Source of the DNA: Streptomyces klenkii
GTDB lineage: Bacteria; Actinomycetota; Actinomycetes; Streptomycetales; Streptomycetaceae
Direction of reading: 5' to 3'
Assembly: GCF_003626645.1 (NCBI RefSeq)
Contig: NZ_RBAM01000017.1
Coordinates: 44,423-108,422, forward strand
Length of the DNA: 64,000 nt
In this document: positions 27,355-34,406 of the stretch, piece by piece
Position numbering within the stretch: the first letter of the stretch is position 1
How the letters are laid out: the number at the start of each line of letters is the position of its first letter
Program-made: the position numbers and the translations under genes
Notes under the pieces: model-generated
What the model was told of the DNA's origin: nothing
Databases searched by the model: none
Seen by the model: only the letters and a program-made list of their open reading frames with translations

Positions 27355-27366
27355 TACGGTCGGATC
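27355..27366 (+). promoter_or_regulatory. Probable -10 element for a leaderless transcript
   Basis: TACGGT (27355-27360) lies six bases before the ATG of the PD-(D/E)XK-like gene. No ribosome binding site is visible. Confidence 0.5.
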
Positions 27367-28248
27367 ATGGTGACAGCGAACCACGAGGCATCGCACCGGA
27401 TCTTCCAGGAACGGCCGGAGTTACTCGCGCCGGTGTTCCGGATCCTGGGCGTTCCCCTGCCGGAGGAGGTGTCCGTCGAAGTGCTCTCGCCGGACGCCAC
27501 GGAGATCAGACCACTGGAGCGGCGCGTGGACAGCGTGCTGCGCATCCAGCCGCGTGACAGCAGCAAGAGCTTTCTCCTGGCCATCGAGGCACAAGGGCGC
27601 CGCGACAGCGACAAGGCGGTCAGCTGGGCGTACTACCTCGCGTTTCTGAAGGCCAAGTACGGGCACCCGGCACTGTTGCTGGTGGTCTGCCAGGACAAGG
27701 CGACCGCGGAATGGGCGGCAGGCCCCTTCAAGCTCGGCCCCGAGGGTTGGAAAGCACTGTCCGTGCACCCTCTGGTCCTGGGGCCCGGAAACGTCCCGCC
27801 GATCATCGACGAGGAAGAAGCCGCCCAGAACCTGGCCATGGCGACCTTCTCGGCCATGACGCATGGGCGGGACCAGGACGCTCCGGCCATACTGGACGCG
27901 CTGGCGCGTGCTCTGGGGACGGTAGACGAAGAGTCGGTCGCGTACTACGCGGAACTGCTGGAAATCGGCCTGGGAGAAACCCCGGCGAGGGAGACCTGGA
28001 GGAATCTGATGGCCATCCGCACGTACTTCCCCGGCCGGGGCACGCTCATCGAGGAGACGCTCCTGAAGGGTGAGGCCAAGGGCCGGGCGCAGATGGTGGT
28101 GCACGTCCTGGACACTCGGGAAGTTTCCGTGCCGGACGCCGCCCGCGAGCGCATCACCAGTTGCACCGACCTGCCGACTCTGGAGCGCTGGATGGACCGC
28201 GCGCTCACTGTTTCCACGATCGACGAACTCTTCGTCGAGGAGAGCTGA
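27367..28248 (+). CDS. PD-(D/E)XK nuclease-like protein (Rpn / putative-transposase family), TTA codon
   Basis: The product has 293 residues. The N-terminal half has the restriction-like core: RRVDSVLRI (Asp55), then FLLAIEAQGR (Glu74-x-Gln76), then a conserved helix KAVSWAYYLAFLKAKYG. This is the E-x-Q variant seen in Rpn-type and so-called transposase PD-(D/E)XK proteins common in actinobacteria, whose role is not known. The C-terminal half (residues 150-290) is helical. Leu19 is encoded by TTA at 27421-27423, the codon read by the developmental tRNA bldA in Streptomyces, so translation may be limited to late growth. It is probably accessory DNA: homologous families occur in many copies per genome. 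Confidence 0.78.
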   Translation: MVTANHEASHRIFQERPELLAPVFRILGVPLPEEVSVEVLSPDATEIRPLERRVDSVLRIQPRDSSKSFLLAIEAQGRRDSDKAVSWAYYLAFLKAKYGHPALLLVVCQDKATAEWAAGPFKLGPEGWKALSVHPLVLGPGNVPPIIDEEEAAQNLAMATFSAMTHGRDQDAPAILDALARALGTVDEESVAYYAELLEIGLGETPARETWRNLMAIRTYFPGRGTLIEETLLKGEAKGRAQMVVHVLDTREVSVPDAARERITSCTDLPTLERWMDRALTVSTIDELFVEES

Positions 28249-28263
28249 GCGCTAGCTTGGAAG

Positions 28264-28297
28264 AGGGCGTCCGGACGAGTGCCGGGCGCCCTTTCGC
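28264..28297 (+). terminator. Rho-independent terminator
   Basis: AGGGCG-t-CCGG and CCGG-g-CGCCCT pair around a seven-base loop and are followed by a short T run. It lies 16 bases after the stop of the nuclease-like gene. Confidence 0.85.
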
Positions 28298-28308
28298 ATG
28301 CCTGTGCG

Positions 28309-28321
28309 TAGGGTGGCGGGC
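28309..28321 (+). promoter_or_regulatory. Probable -10 element, leaderless ACT-domain gene
   Basis: TAGGGT (28309-28314) lies seven bases before the ATG at 28322. Confidence 0.45.
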
Positions 28322-28738
28322 ATGGCTGGAGAACGTGATCTGACGAAGTTGCTGAGCGGAATGCGGCCGGAGCTGAACGCCGGTCGGTACGTCTACGTGA
28401 CGGTGGAGGGGGAGCCGCCGACGGACGTCGCCCCCGTGGTGACGGTGCGGGAGCCGGAGGGCCTGACCCTGGTCGTGCGGCAGGAGGAAGCCGACGCGGC
28501 CGGGCTGGCGTACGAGTACGTGGCGGGGTGGATCACGCTACGGGTCCACTCCGCGCTGGAGGCCGTGGGCCTCACAGCGGCCGTCTCCCAGGCCCTGGCC
28601 CAGGCCGGCCTCAGCTGCAACGTGGTGGCGGGGTACCACCACGACCACCTGTTCGTCCCGTACGAGCGGGCGGAGGAGGCGGTGCGGCTGCTGGAGGCGC
28701 TGGCGGAGGCGGCATGCTGGGACCAGGCGAGGGATTAG
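28322..28738 (+). CDS. ACT domain-containing protein (DUF2241-like)
   Basis: The product has 138 residues from an ATG at 28322. It shows the pattern of the DUF2241/COG3602 family: an N-terminal DLTKLLSGMRPELNAGRYVY, an EGLTLVVRQEEADAAGL segment and a C-terminal ACT-like fold (WITLRVHSALEAVGLTAAVSQAL, then CNVVAGYHHDHLFVPYERAEEAVRLL). ACT domains usually bind amino acids and regulate enzymes. This stand-alone form has no catalytic partner and an unknown ligand. It has its own promoter and is not in an operon. Confidence 0.85.
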   Translation: MAGERDLTKLLSGMRPELNAGRYVYVTVEGEPPTDVAPVVTVREPEGLTLVVRQEEADAAGLAYEYVAGWITLRVHSALEAVGLTAAVSQALAQAGLSCNVVAGYHHDHLFVPYERAEEAVRLLEALAEAACWDQARD

Positions 28739-28772
28739 AGACTGAGGATCTACGGAGATGGCATATCGAAGC

Positions 28773-28780
28773 GCTATAGC
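28773..28780. promoter_or_regulatory. Palindromic operator candidate of the toxin-antitoxin pair
   Basis: GCTATAGC is a perfect palindrome 18 bases before the antitoxin ATG, next to the GGTGGAG ribosome binding site. The same octamer occurs at 31271-31278, in the promoter region of the GntR/unknown gene pair. Confidence 0.45.
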
Positions 28781-28797
28781 TGCTCTATGGTGGAGCT

Positions 28798-29073
28798 ATG
28801 GTGACGACGACTATCCAGATCCCTCGCGAAACCCGTGACCATCTCGCTGAGCTCGCGCGCGAGCGCGGCCTGACCATCGGCCAGCTCGTCGAAGCGCTGG
28901 CCGGACAGGAGCCGACGGCCGAGCAGCGAGCTCAGCGACTCGCTGCGGCCCGTGAGCACGTACGCAAGGTGATCGGCCTGGACATCAGCGACGCCGAGTT
29001 CGAGCAGGCGCCCGACATCCTGTCCAACATCTACAAGATCGCGGCCAAGAAGGCGCGGAGCGCGGCCGCGTGA
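28798..29073 (+). CDS. Ribbon-helix-helix-type antitoxin
   Basis: The product has 91 residues with a well-placed GGTGGAG upstream. The N-terminus VTTTIQIPRETRDHLAELARERGLTIGQ in general shape is a ribbon-helix-helix DNA-binding domain: a beta strand (TTIQIP) followed by two helices. The C-terminal half (residues 45-91) is helical and would bind the toxin. The stop overlaps the start of the next gene by four bases, the usual arrangement for antitoxin and toxin. It should repress its own promoter, probably at the palindrome before it. Confidence 0.82.
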   Translation: MVTTTIQIPRETRDHLAELARERGLTIGQLVEALAGQEPTAEQRAQRLAAAREHVRKVIGLDISDAEFEQAPDILSNIYKIAAKKARSAAA

Positions 29074-29465
29074 TCATTCTGGACACCGCGGCCGCACGGG
29101 CCCTCGCGGACGGACACAAGACGCTCAACCTGCTCGCAGCCAACATGGCTGCTTCGGGTGATCGGCTACACGTCCCCGCTTTGTGCCTCACCCAGGCCGA
29201 AGCCGCCGATGACGGGGCCGCGCGGCGCGTCCTGGGCTTTCCCAGTGTCGCCGTGGATCCCCTCGATACGGTTGCGGCCGTCACTGTGGGCACCATGATT
29301 CGCGATGGGTACGGCAGCCCGGACACCTGTCATGCCTTGTATTGCGCGTTGCCCCGAGCGGAGTTCACCGGTCTGTCGATCCTGCTCACCGACGATGAGG
29401 ATCGGTACCCGCCGGGAACGCTTGCCATCAGCGTCGACTCTCCGGGGATGCTGGGCTTTCACTGA
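29070..29465 (+). CDS. PIN-domain-like toxin
   Basis: The product has 131 residues from a GTG overlapping the antitoxin stop. The N-terminal strand VIILDTAAARALADG has the first acidic residue (Asp5) of a PIN RNase fold. Later acidic positions near DPLDTVAAV, DGYGSPDTCHALYCAL and LLTDDEDRYP are placed like the other PIN metal ligands. The fit is weaker than for VapC, so this is a divergent PIN protein. It would cleave RNA if freed from its antitoxin. The coupling to the RHH gene is the stronger evidence. Confidence 0.7.
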   Translation: MIILDTAAARALADGHKTLNLLAANMAASGDRLHVPALCLTQAEAADDGAARRVLGFPSVAVDPLDTVAAVTVGTMIRDGYGSPDTCHALYCALPRAEFTGLSILLTDDEDRYPPGTLAISVDSPGMLGFH

Positions 29466-29677
29466 CTCCGGGCCCCTTCCGTATGCGGCATGTCTCAGCT
29501 GTACGTACCAGGGGCATCACATTTCCGCAGGTCGGAGAGGTGCAGGTGTTCCAGCGTCCCGGATGTCCCGAACGGGGCTTGTGGGTGGCGGAGGCGAATG
29601 GGGAGGCTGACGGCACGCCCCGGGCCATTCCGCCCCGGGAGACGATCCGCAGCCTTTTGGATTCTGGAGATATTCGT

Positions 29678-30199
29678 ATGCGTACCGCCCGCATCACCGC
29701 CACCGGCCTCACCCTCGCGGCCGCGCTCCTCGCCGGCACCGCCGCCACGACGGCTCAGGCACAGGCGGCGGAGCCGGCGCCCGTCCCGGCCTGTTCCCTC
29801 GCCAACACCAAGACCACGGTGCGGAACGTGCCCCGCCCGATCAACCACCAGCTGCTCACCGTCACCAACACCAGCTCCAAGCCGTGCTTCGCCTACGGCG
29901 CCCCGCACCTGGCCTTCGACGCCGCGCAGAATGTGGTGTCGGTCGTGGACGACTCCATCCCGCAGGCCGTCGTCACCCTGGAGCCCGGCGAGTCCGCCTA
30001 CGCCGGCATCAACCTGTCCGCGGCTGACGGCTCCGGCACGGACGGGCGCTACGCGAGCGTCCTGCGCGTGAGCTTCGACGAGGGCGACGGCACGGAGAGC
30101 CGCGCCCGCACGGTGAAGCTCCCCAAGGGCACGTGGGTCGACAGCAAGGCGGCGGTCACGTACTGGCAGAGCGATGTTGAGAGTGCCCTGATGTGGTGA
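29678..30199 (+). CDS. Secreted DUF4232-like protein
   Basis: The product has 173 residues from an ATG at 29678 with GGAGA eight bases upstream; longer in-frame starts lack a ribosome binding site and precede the signal. A Sec signal peptide (about residues 1-35, ending in Ala-rich sequence before AEPAPVPAC) is followed by a beta-sandwich-like domain with the DUF4232 pattern: a first Cys after the signal, LTVTNTSSKPCFAYGAPHL, then VTLEPGESAYAGI and a C-terminal strand before the end. Two Cys remain after cleavage and could form a disulfide. Such proteins or lipoproteins are abundant in Streptomyces; their role is unknown. Confidence 0.8.
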   Translation: MRTARITATGLTLAAALLAGTAATTAQAQAAEPAPVPACSLANTKTTVRNVPRPINHQLLTVTNTSSKPCFAYGAPHLAFDAAQNVVSVVDDSIPQAVVTLEPGESAYAGINLSAADGSGTDGRYASVLRVSFDEGDGTESRARTVKLPKGTWVDSKAAVTYWQSDVESALMW

Positions 30200-30421
30200 A
30201 GAGGTTCCGTCGGGCTGTGCTTCTCCGGTGCCTGGGAGGGGCGAAGCGAGTACGGTAGGAGCTGCCGATGTCCGTCCGGAAGGGCACCCGGGCATCCGTG
30301 CCATCCAGGTGCGGTCAGCGGACACGGTGAATGGTGGAACCCACCATCGGTGGACACGATGGCGGGCTCCTGTGAAGAACCATCTGCTGAGTGGTCCCCC
30401 GCTATTGGCTTTGGCGGGGGC

Positions 30422-30592
30422 CTACAGCTTGAACCTCACCTCCAGCCACCATCGGAGCAGAGCCACGAGTACGGCACCCACTAGGGGCGCCGACCAGCGG
30501 TAGATCCGATAGAGACGGGCCCACAGGCGAGACCGGTTCTTCTTTTTGCGATGGCGCAATCTCCGCGCCCCTCTCCCAGGGTGGGCACACAC
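30422..30592 (-). CDS. Possible small membrane protein, uncertain
   Basis: From a GTG at 30592 this frame would give about 56 residues with a basic region (RHRKKKNRSRLWARLYRIYRW) and one hydrophobic segment (APLVGAVLVALLRWWLEV) near the C-terminus, like a tail-anchored small protein. There is no clear ribosome binding site and the frame can extend upstream. It could be chance. I include it because it lies in a gene-free gap and shows a plausible topology. Confidence 0.22.
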   Translation of the reverse strand: MCAHPGRGARRLRHRKKKNRSRLWARLYRIYRWSAPLVGAVLVALLRWWLEVRFKL

Positions 30593-30600
30593 ACCCCACC

Positions 30601-30672
30601 GGTCAGACCCTCCAGGCGGAGGGCTGACCATGGGCGCGGCCACTCCCGGTGTGAGACGGGGTGGCCGCGCCC
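30601..30672. other. Two tandem strong hairpins
   Basis: Hairpin one (30601-30629) pairs GGTCAG-a-CCCTCC with GGAGGG-CTGACC around AGGC. Hairpin two pairs a perfect 12-base arm at 30632-30643 with 30661-30672, extended inside by CCCG/CGGG. Neither ends in a T run. They may be a structured RNA, a pair of terminators, or a remnant of a mobile element end. Confidence 0.5.
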
Positions 30673-30980
30673 CAACCAGCCCCCCGAGCGGGTGGCTGAC
30701 CGTTGCGGGCGCCCCGGAAAGACCGGCGCGTCAATGCGTCATCAAGCGGCGAGCATAGCGGCTGGACGCCGGGTCAGGTCGGGAAGTGGCGAACCGCCAA
30801 CTGCGCGTGGTACGCGGCGCTTTCGTGTGCGGCCTGGGGCCGGGGCCGGGGTGGTCCAGGCCCTACGGGGCTGCATGATTTACGGACTCTGTCGCACGTA
30901 GGGCGAACCCAGAGCGTTTCCGCAAATCACGCTTTACGCCCCTTGCCGGGCCAGGACCACCCCGGCCCCTCCCGTGCGAT

Positions 30981-31214
30981 CTACGGCTGCGGGGTGACGA
31001 ACGAGCCCATTCCCGGCTCGGTGTAGATCAGGCCCTCCGAGCGGAGTGCTCGATGCACCTTCTGGGCCGTCACGCTCGCGATGCCGAACTCTTCGGTGAG
31101 CTGGACGACGGACGGCACGCGTGATCGAGGCCCGTAGGTGCCGTCCTTGATGCGTTGCCGGATTACATCGGCCACCTGGCGCCAGCGCGGGATGTCGGGA
31201 GCGAATTCGATCAC
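30981..31214 (-). CDS. Mini GntR-family regulator (DNA-binding domain only)
   Basis: The product has 77 residues and is almost entirely a GntR winged helix: DIPRWRQVADVIRQRIKDGTYGP, then VPSVVQLTEEFGIASVTAQKVHRALRSEGL and the wing YTEPGMGSFV. No effector domain follows, so it may act constitutively or respond to a partner. Stand-alone GntR domains of this size occur in streptomycete integrative elements (KorSA-like) and accessory regions. It is divergent from the gene at 31368, and an inverted repeat lies between them. It most likely represses itself and that gene. Confidence 0.85.
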   Translation of the reverse strand: MIEFAPDIPRWRQVADVIRQRIKDGTYGPRSRVPSVVQLTEEFGIASVTAQKVHRALRSEGLIYTEPGMGSFVTPQP

Positions 31215-31265
31215 TTGACCACGCTACGTACACCATGGCGTCCTAGTCGAGATACTCCATGTTCC

Positions 31266-31289
31266 AGCGTGCTATAGCATGGCTACGCT
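31266..31289. promoter_or_regulatory. Operator candidate between the GntR gene and the 31368 gene
   Basis: A perfect 10-base palindrome TGCTATAGCA (31270-31279) sits inside a wider inverted repeat AGCGT-N14-ACGCT. It lies about 50 bases before the GntR start and 80 bases before the divergent gene. Confidence 0.5.
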
Positions 31290-31367
31290 AAGGTCTTGCA
31301 CGTAAAGGACCCCGGCGGCCGCTGACACGGCCCCGGGGCATGGTCAACGCCGTAAAGGAGCGTCGAC

Positions 31368-31796
31368 ATGCGCAACCTTATCCGCCGCTGGTTCCGCCGT
31401 GAACGGCAGATTTCCGTCCCCGAACCGCTGCCCGCCCCCGCCCCGGCGCCGAAGCCGGTGCCCGAACCCCGTACCTCCGACGGTCCGTCCTGCCGTGTCT
31501 ACGTATGGGCCACCGCCCACGGCATCGACCTTCGGCCCCAGTCTCTGCTGAGTACCTGCACCTGCGCCGACCGGGCGCACCAACCGCGTCCCGCCATCGG
31601 CTCGTTCGTCCTGGACAAGCGGGACGGCGCCGTCGGGCAGGTCATGCGCAACGGCGGCTCGCAGCTCCTGCTGCGTCTGCCCGGCGGCGGCAAGGAGTGG
31701 GCGGTGGACCCCTTCGAGGTCCGGACCCCGACCGAAGCCGAGCTCCTCAGCGCCAAGGTCCAGGCCGCCAACGCCGCCAGTAGGTGGGGCCGGTGA
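31368..31796 (+). CDS. Hypothetical accessory protein
   Basis: The product has 142 residues with a clear AAAGGAG upstream. It begins with a basic amphipathic stretch (MRNLIRRWFRRERQ) and a Pro-rich linker. A domain follows with two nearby Cys (STCTCADR) and a beta-rich segment (GSFVLDKRDGAVGQVMRNGGSQLLLRLPGG). No family is recognised. The divergent GntR gene and the palindrome between them suggest it is the regulated target. Comparable small genes lie next to KorSA-like regulators in mobile elements, but no integrase or replication gene is present here. Confidence 0.6.
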   Translation: MRNLIRRWFRRERQISVPEPLPAPAPAPKPVPEPRTSDGPSCRVYVWATAHGIDLRPQSLLSTCTCADRAHQPRPAIGSFVLDKRDGAVGQVMRNGGSQLLLRLPGGGKEWAVDPFEVRTPTEAELLSAKVQAANAASRWGR

Positions 31797-31913
31797 CGTA
31801 GATACCGAAGGCCGCCGCGACTACCCCGGAGGGGAGTGCGTGGCGGCCTTGGCAACGTTCGGTGTGCTCACATCCGTGACCAGGTTGGGCTCATCGGAGA
31901 TGCTCGAGGTGCC

Positions 31914-32198
31914 TCAGTGGTCTTGGCAAGCATAGATGGCGCGGTCCTGGGGAATCCCGAGCGTCATCAAAGCCAGGTGGCAGGGACCTCCAAGAACGTT
32001 TGCGTTTTCAAGCCAGTCGCTAGCAGCGGCCTTGCATGCCTGCTTAACCTTGGGCCCGACGTTGTAGCCGTTCCACTTCAGGTAACTCTCGCACGCGTTG
32101 GGGGAGGCGGATGCGGGAGCGGTCGCCGCAAGCTGCAGGGCCCCTGCTGCCATGACTACACCCACGGCTGTGGCTGCCTGCCGCATGATCCTGCGCAC
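31914..32198 (-). CDS. Small secreted cysteine-containing protein
   Basis: The product has 94 residues from a GTG at 32198 with AAGAGG six bases upstream. A signal peptide (MRQAATAVGVVMAAGALQLAA... to ASA, about residues 5-32) precedes a mature part of about 62 residues containing four Cys (NACESYLK, KQACKAA, GGPCHLAL, YACQDH), probably two disulfides. No family is recognised. A small exported protein with paired cysteines could be an effector, inhibitor or surface protein. Confidence 0.68.
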   Translation of the reverse strand: MRRIMRQAATAVGVVMAAGALQLAATAPASASPNACESYLKWNGYNVGPKVKQACKAAASDWLENANVLGGPCHLALMTLGIPQDRAIYACQDH

Positions 32199-32499
32199 GG
32201 ATGGCCTCTTATTTCTATGTCAGCTCGCATGACAGAGGCGGCCTGAGTGGCAGCCACCTCCTTGATCAACTTTGCGGGAGCCTACCAAGTGTTGGCCATA
32301 GGTTGCTAGGGGTGACCTAGGTGGGTCTGGCATCTACTCGGTTGACGCGGGCTGGGTGACTAGTCGTTGTTGGGCTGACGAGCGGAGAGACCCTTTAGGC
32401 CTGCCGCTGGAAGTGCTCAGCGGTTCTGGGCTGAGGCGATTGCCCATCAGAAACAGCCCAGTTGGTGGGCGGGAGGGGGGAATCGCCCCAGCGCGCTGT
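32199..32499. other. Intergenic region upstream of the secreted protein gene
   Basis: This 301-base stretch is less GC-rich than its surroundings and holds the promoter for the minus-strand secreted protein. An imperfect hairpin TGGGCTG-N20-CAGCCCA (32427-32460) lies near the 3' end of the membrane-anchored protein gene and may terminate it. I see no coding frame. Confidence 0.45.
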
Positions 32500-33426
32500 C
32501 TACTTTTCCTTGCGGACCTCGTTGCGGACCTTGACGGTCGCTTCGGCCAGTTCCTGGGCGGACATCGGCTTGCCGTTGGCCGTCTCGGCTCCGTAGGGGC
32601 TGTTGCTCTGTGAAGCCGACTGTCGGACGTAGCCGACAGCGCTGGAGTCGCCCCAGATGCACGTGCTTGCCTGGCTCGTGGATGAGATAGTGCCCATGCT
32701 GACCGTCGCCTTCTTGGTCGTGCACTTCATGACCGCGCCGTCAAAGCCGCTCGGAGAGAACTCCGTCCAGGGCGTGACCGTCTCGATCTTGAGCCCTTGT
32801 GCACCTGCGGAGCTCTGCTTCTGGTTCTCCTCGCTCTTCGCGATCATGGCATCGACCGTCTTCTGCGGGTCGGAGAGCTCGCCGTAAACGCCCGACACTA
32901 CGAGCGTCTCCTTCTCGGCGCTGAGGTAATGACCCGAGACCGCCGTGCCGTTGGAGATTCCGTACTCCTTGGCGTTCTTGTTGTCGGTCAGGTCCTGCGT
33001 GTCCGTCTGCTTCGATCCGGGAGAGCTCGTGCTGGCCTTCGTGTACTTCCCGTCCAGCAGCTTGTCCGGCATCACGATCGTGTACGGCTTCACGTCACCG
33101 CCGCCGCCCATGAAGTACACCGCGCCCGCGATGAGCGCGCCCACGACCGCCACCGCGCCGATCGTGATGCCGATCGCCTTGCCCTTGCCGCCGCCCTGGG
33201 GCGGGACCGGCGGGGGGTACTGGCCGCCCGGGTAGCCCGGCTGGGGCTGCTGGGGGACGCCCCAGGGCTGCTGAGGCGCCTGGGGGGCGGCGCCGTACGG
33301 GGTGCCCGGGGGCGGCGGGGGCGGCGGCGGGTAACCGTAACCGGGCTGGCCGGCCGGGGCGCCCTGGCCGTACGGGCCCGGCTGCTGGGGCGGTTGGCCG
33401 TAGGGGCCCGGCTGGTTGTAGCTCAT
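32500..33426 (-). CDS. Pro-rich, single-span membrane protein, hypothetical
   Basis: The product has 308 residues. The first 75 residues are Pro/Gln/Gly/Tyr-rich and disordered (repeats of PGPYGQ and PQQP). One membrane helix follows (AIGITIGAVAVVGALIAGAVYFM, about residues 84-106), then an extracellular domain of about 200 residues. That domain has two Cys in the motifs GAVMKCTTKK and STCIWGDSSAVGYV, probably disulfide-bonded. The neighbouring protein at 33555 shares both motifs, so the two are paralogues. This architecture is very common in Streptomyces and its function is unknown. Confidence 0.75.
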   Translation of the reverse strand: MSYNQPGPYGQPPQQPGPYGQGAPAGQPGYGYPPPPPPPPGTPYGAAPQAPQQPWGVPQQPQPGYPGGQYPPPVPPQGGGKGKAIGITIGAVAVVGALIAGAVYFMGGGGDVKPYTIVMPDKLLDGKYTKASTSSPGSKQTDTQDLTDNKNAKEYGISNGTAVSGHYLSAEKETLVVSGVYGELSDPQKTVDAMIAKSEENQKQSSAGAQGLKIETVTPWTEFSPSGFDGAVMKCTTKKATVSMGTISSTSQASTCIWGDSSAVGYVRQSASQSNSPYGAETANGKPMSAQELAEATVKVRNEVRKEK

Positions 33427-33554
33427 CGCGTCTCTCTTCGATCCGTGGGGGGACTCGGGACTCGTGTGACAGTCCGCCCAATCCTTCCGGATCTCTTAAG
33501 AGGGTCTTACCGCCTGGTGGCAACGGTTTCGGAACAGTTGCCACGCAGGAGTGG

Positions 33555-34307
33555 TCACTCCGGGCGAATCGCCTCGGCCCGTACCCGCGCCGCCCGCCTC
33601 AGCCTCCCCGTCGCCTCCGCCGCCTCCCTGATCCCCGTCCGCTCGCCCAGCGCCGCGCCCACCACGCCCAGCGTGCTGTGGTCCGCCCAGACGCAGTACG
33701 GGAGGGCCAGGCTCGCCCCGGGGGTGCTGAAGGTCACCGATTCGCACTTCATCACCGCGTCGCCCACGCCCCGCGGCCTCACCCGTTCCGGGGTGCCTTC
33801 GACTGATTCCCCCGCGCCGTTGCCGGCCGCCATGGACGCGAACAGTCCGTCGACCGCCCGCTCGGGGTCCTTCACCGTTCCCCAGATGCCGCTGAACATC
33901 AGCTTTCCGCGGGCCGTGCCCGCCGACGAGTAGCCGGCCGTGACGCTGCCCTCGTCCCGTACCCCCAGGCTCCGCAGCCGCTTCAGGTGGTCCGTGCGGA
34001 ACGTCCGGCCGACCGGCGAGTCGATGCGGAAGCCGGCCACGCGGTCCGGCGCGGTCAGCCGGTACCGGCCGCCACCCGCCGCCTTGCTGCCGCCGCCCGT
34101 GAGGATCAGGAATCCGCCCAGAAGGGTGCACATCACCACGAGCGAGCCGATCGCCACGGCCGCGACCACCCTCCCCTTCCCCCGCCGGCGCGGCGGGACG
34201 GGCGGTGGCCACGCGGCCGCGCCGTAGCCGCCGGGGCCGCCCGGCCGTGCGTAGGACCGGGGCGTCACCGGGAGCGGCTCGTACAGGCCGGCCTGCTGCT
34301 TGCTCAT
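33555..34307 (-). CDS. Single-span membrane protein, paralogue of the downstream gene
   Basis: The product has 250 residues: a short Pro/Gly-rich cytoplasmic tail, a basic patch PRRRGKGR, one membrane helix (VVAAVAIGSLVVMCTLLGGFLIL in general, residues 46-68) and an extracellular domain with DAVMKCESVTF and LPYCVWADHSTLGVV. The last two motifs correspond to those of the protein at 32500. The two genes are in tandem on the minus strand, 128 bases apart, consistent with duplication. It is divergent from valS across 99 bases. Confidence 0.75.
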   Translation of the reverse strand: MSKQQAGLYEPLPVTPRSYARPGGPGGYGAAAWPPPVPPRRRGKGRVVAAVAIGSLVVMCTLLGGFLILTGGGSKAAGGGRYRLTAPDRVAGFRIDSPVGRTFRTDHLKRLRSLGVRDEGSVTAGYSSAGTARGKLMFSGIWGTVKDPERAVDGLFASMAAGNGAGESVEGTPERVRPRGVGDAVMKCESVTFSTPGASLALPYCVWADHSTLGVVGAALGERTGIREAAEATGRLRRAARVRAEAIRPE

Positions 34308-34393
34308 GGTTCTCTCGTCGCTTCTCTCGTTGCGTGGGCGTCATCCTTGCCGATCCCGCGGCAATCGATTCGAAACCCCCGCGTACGCCCCCT

Positions 34394-34406
34394 TAGAATT
34401 CACCCC
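34394..34406 (+). promoter_or_regulatory. -10 element of a leaderless valS mRNA
   Basis: TAGAAT (34394-34399) lies seven bases before the GTG at 34407. There is no ribosome binding site and no T-box-like structure in the 99-base gap. Confidence 0.65.

Larger units (their letters stand above)
30200..30980. other. 781-base region without a convincing gene
   Basis: This stretch separates the DUF4232 gene from the mini GntR gene. It contains A/T-rich words unusual in this chromosome (TTCTTCTTTTTGCG near 30537) and two strong hairpins in tandem (30601-30629 and 30632-30672). The word GGCTGACC occurs at both ends of the hairpin block. Only one short reading frame (30422-30592, minus) has a protein-like feature. 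Confidence 0.5.

Noticed and set aside
30703..31026. Plus-strand frame crossing into the GntR gene
   Set aside because: It overlaps the 3' end of a convincing gene in the opposite direction, has no start signal and no recognisable features.
28740..32300. Complete integrative element or prophage
   Set aside because: A GntR regulator and a toxin-antitoxin pair are present, but no integrase, excisionase, replication or transfer gene and no tRNA-derived attachment repeat is visible.
34308..34406. T-box or other riboswitch upstream of valS
   Set aside because: The gap is 99 bases and the -10 element sits seven bases from the start codon, so there is no leader to hold a riboswitch.
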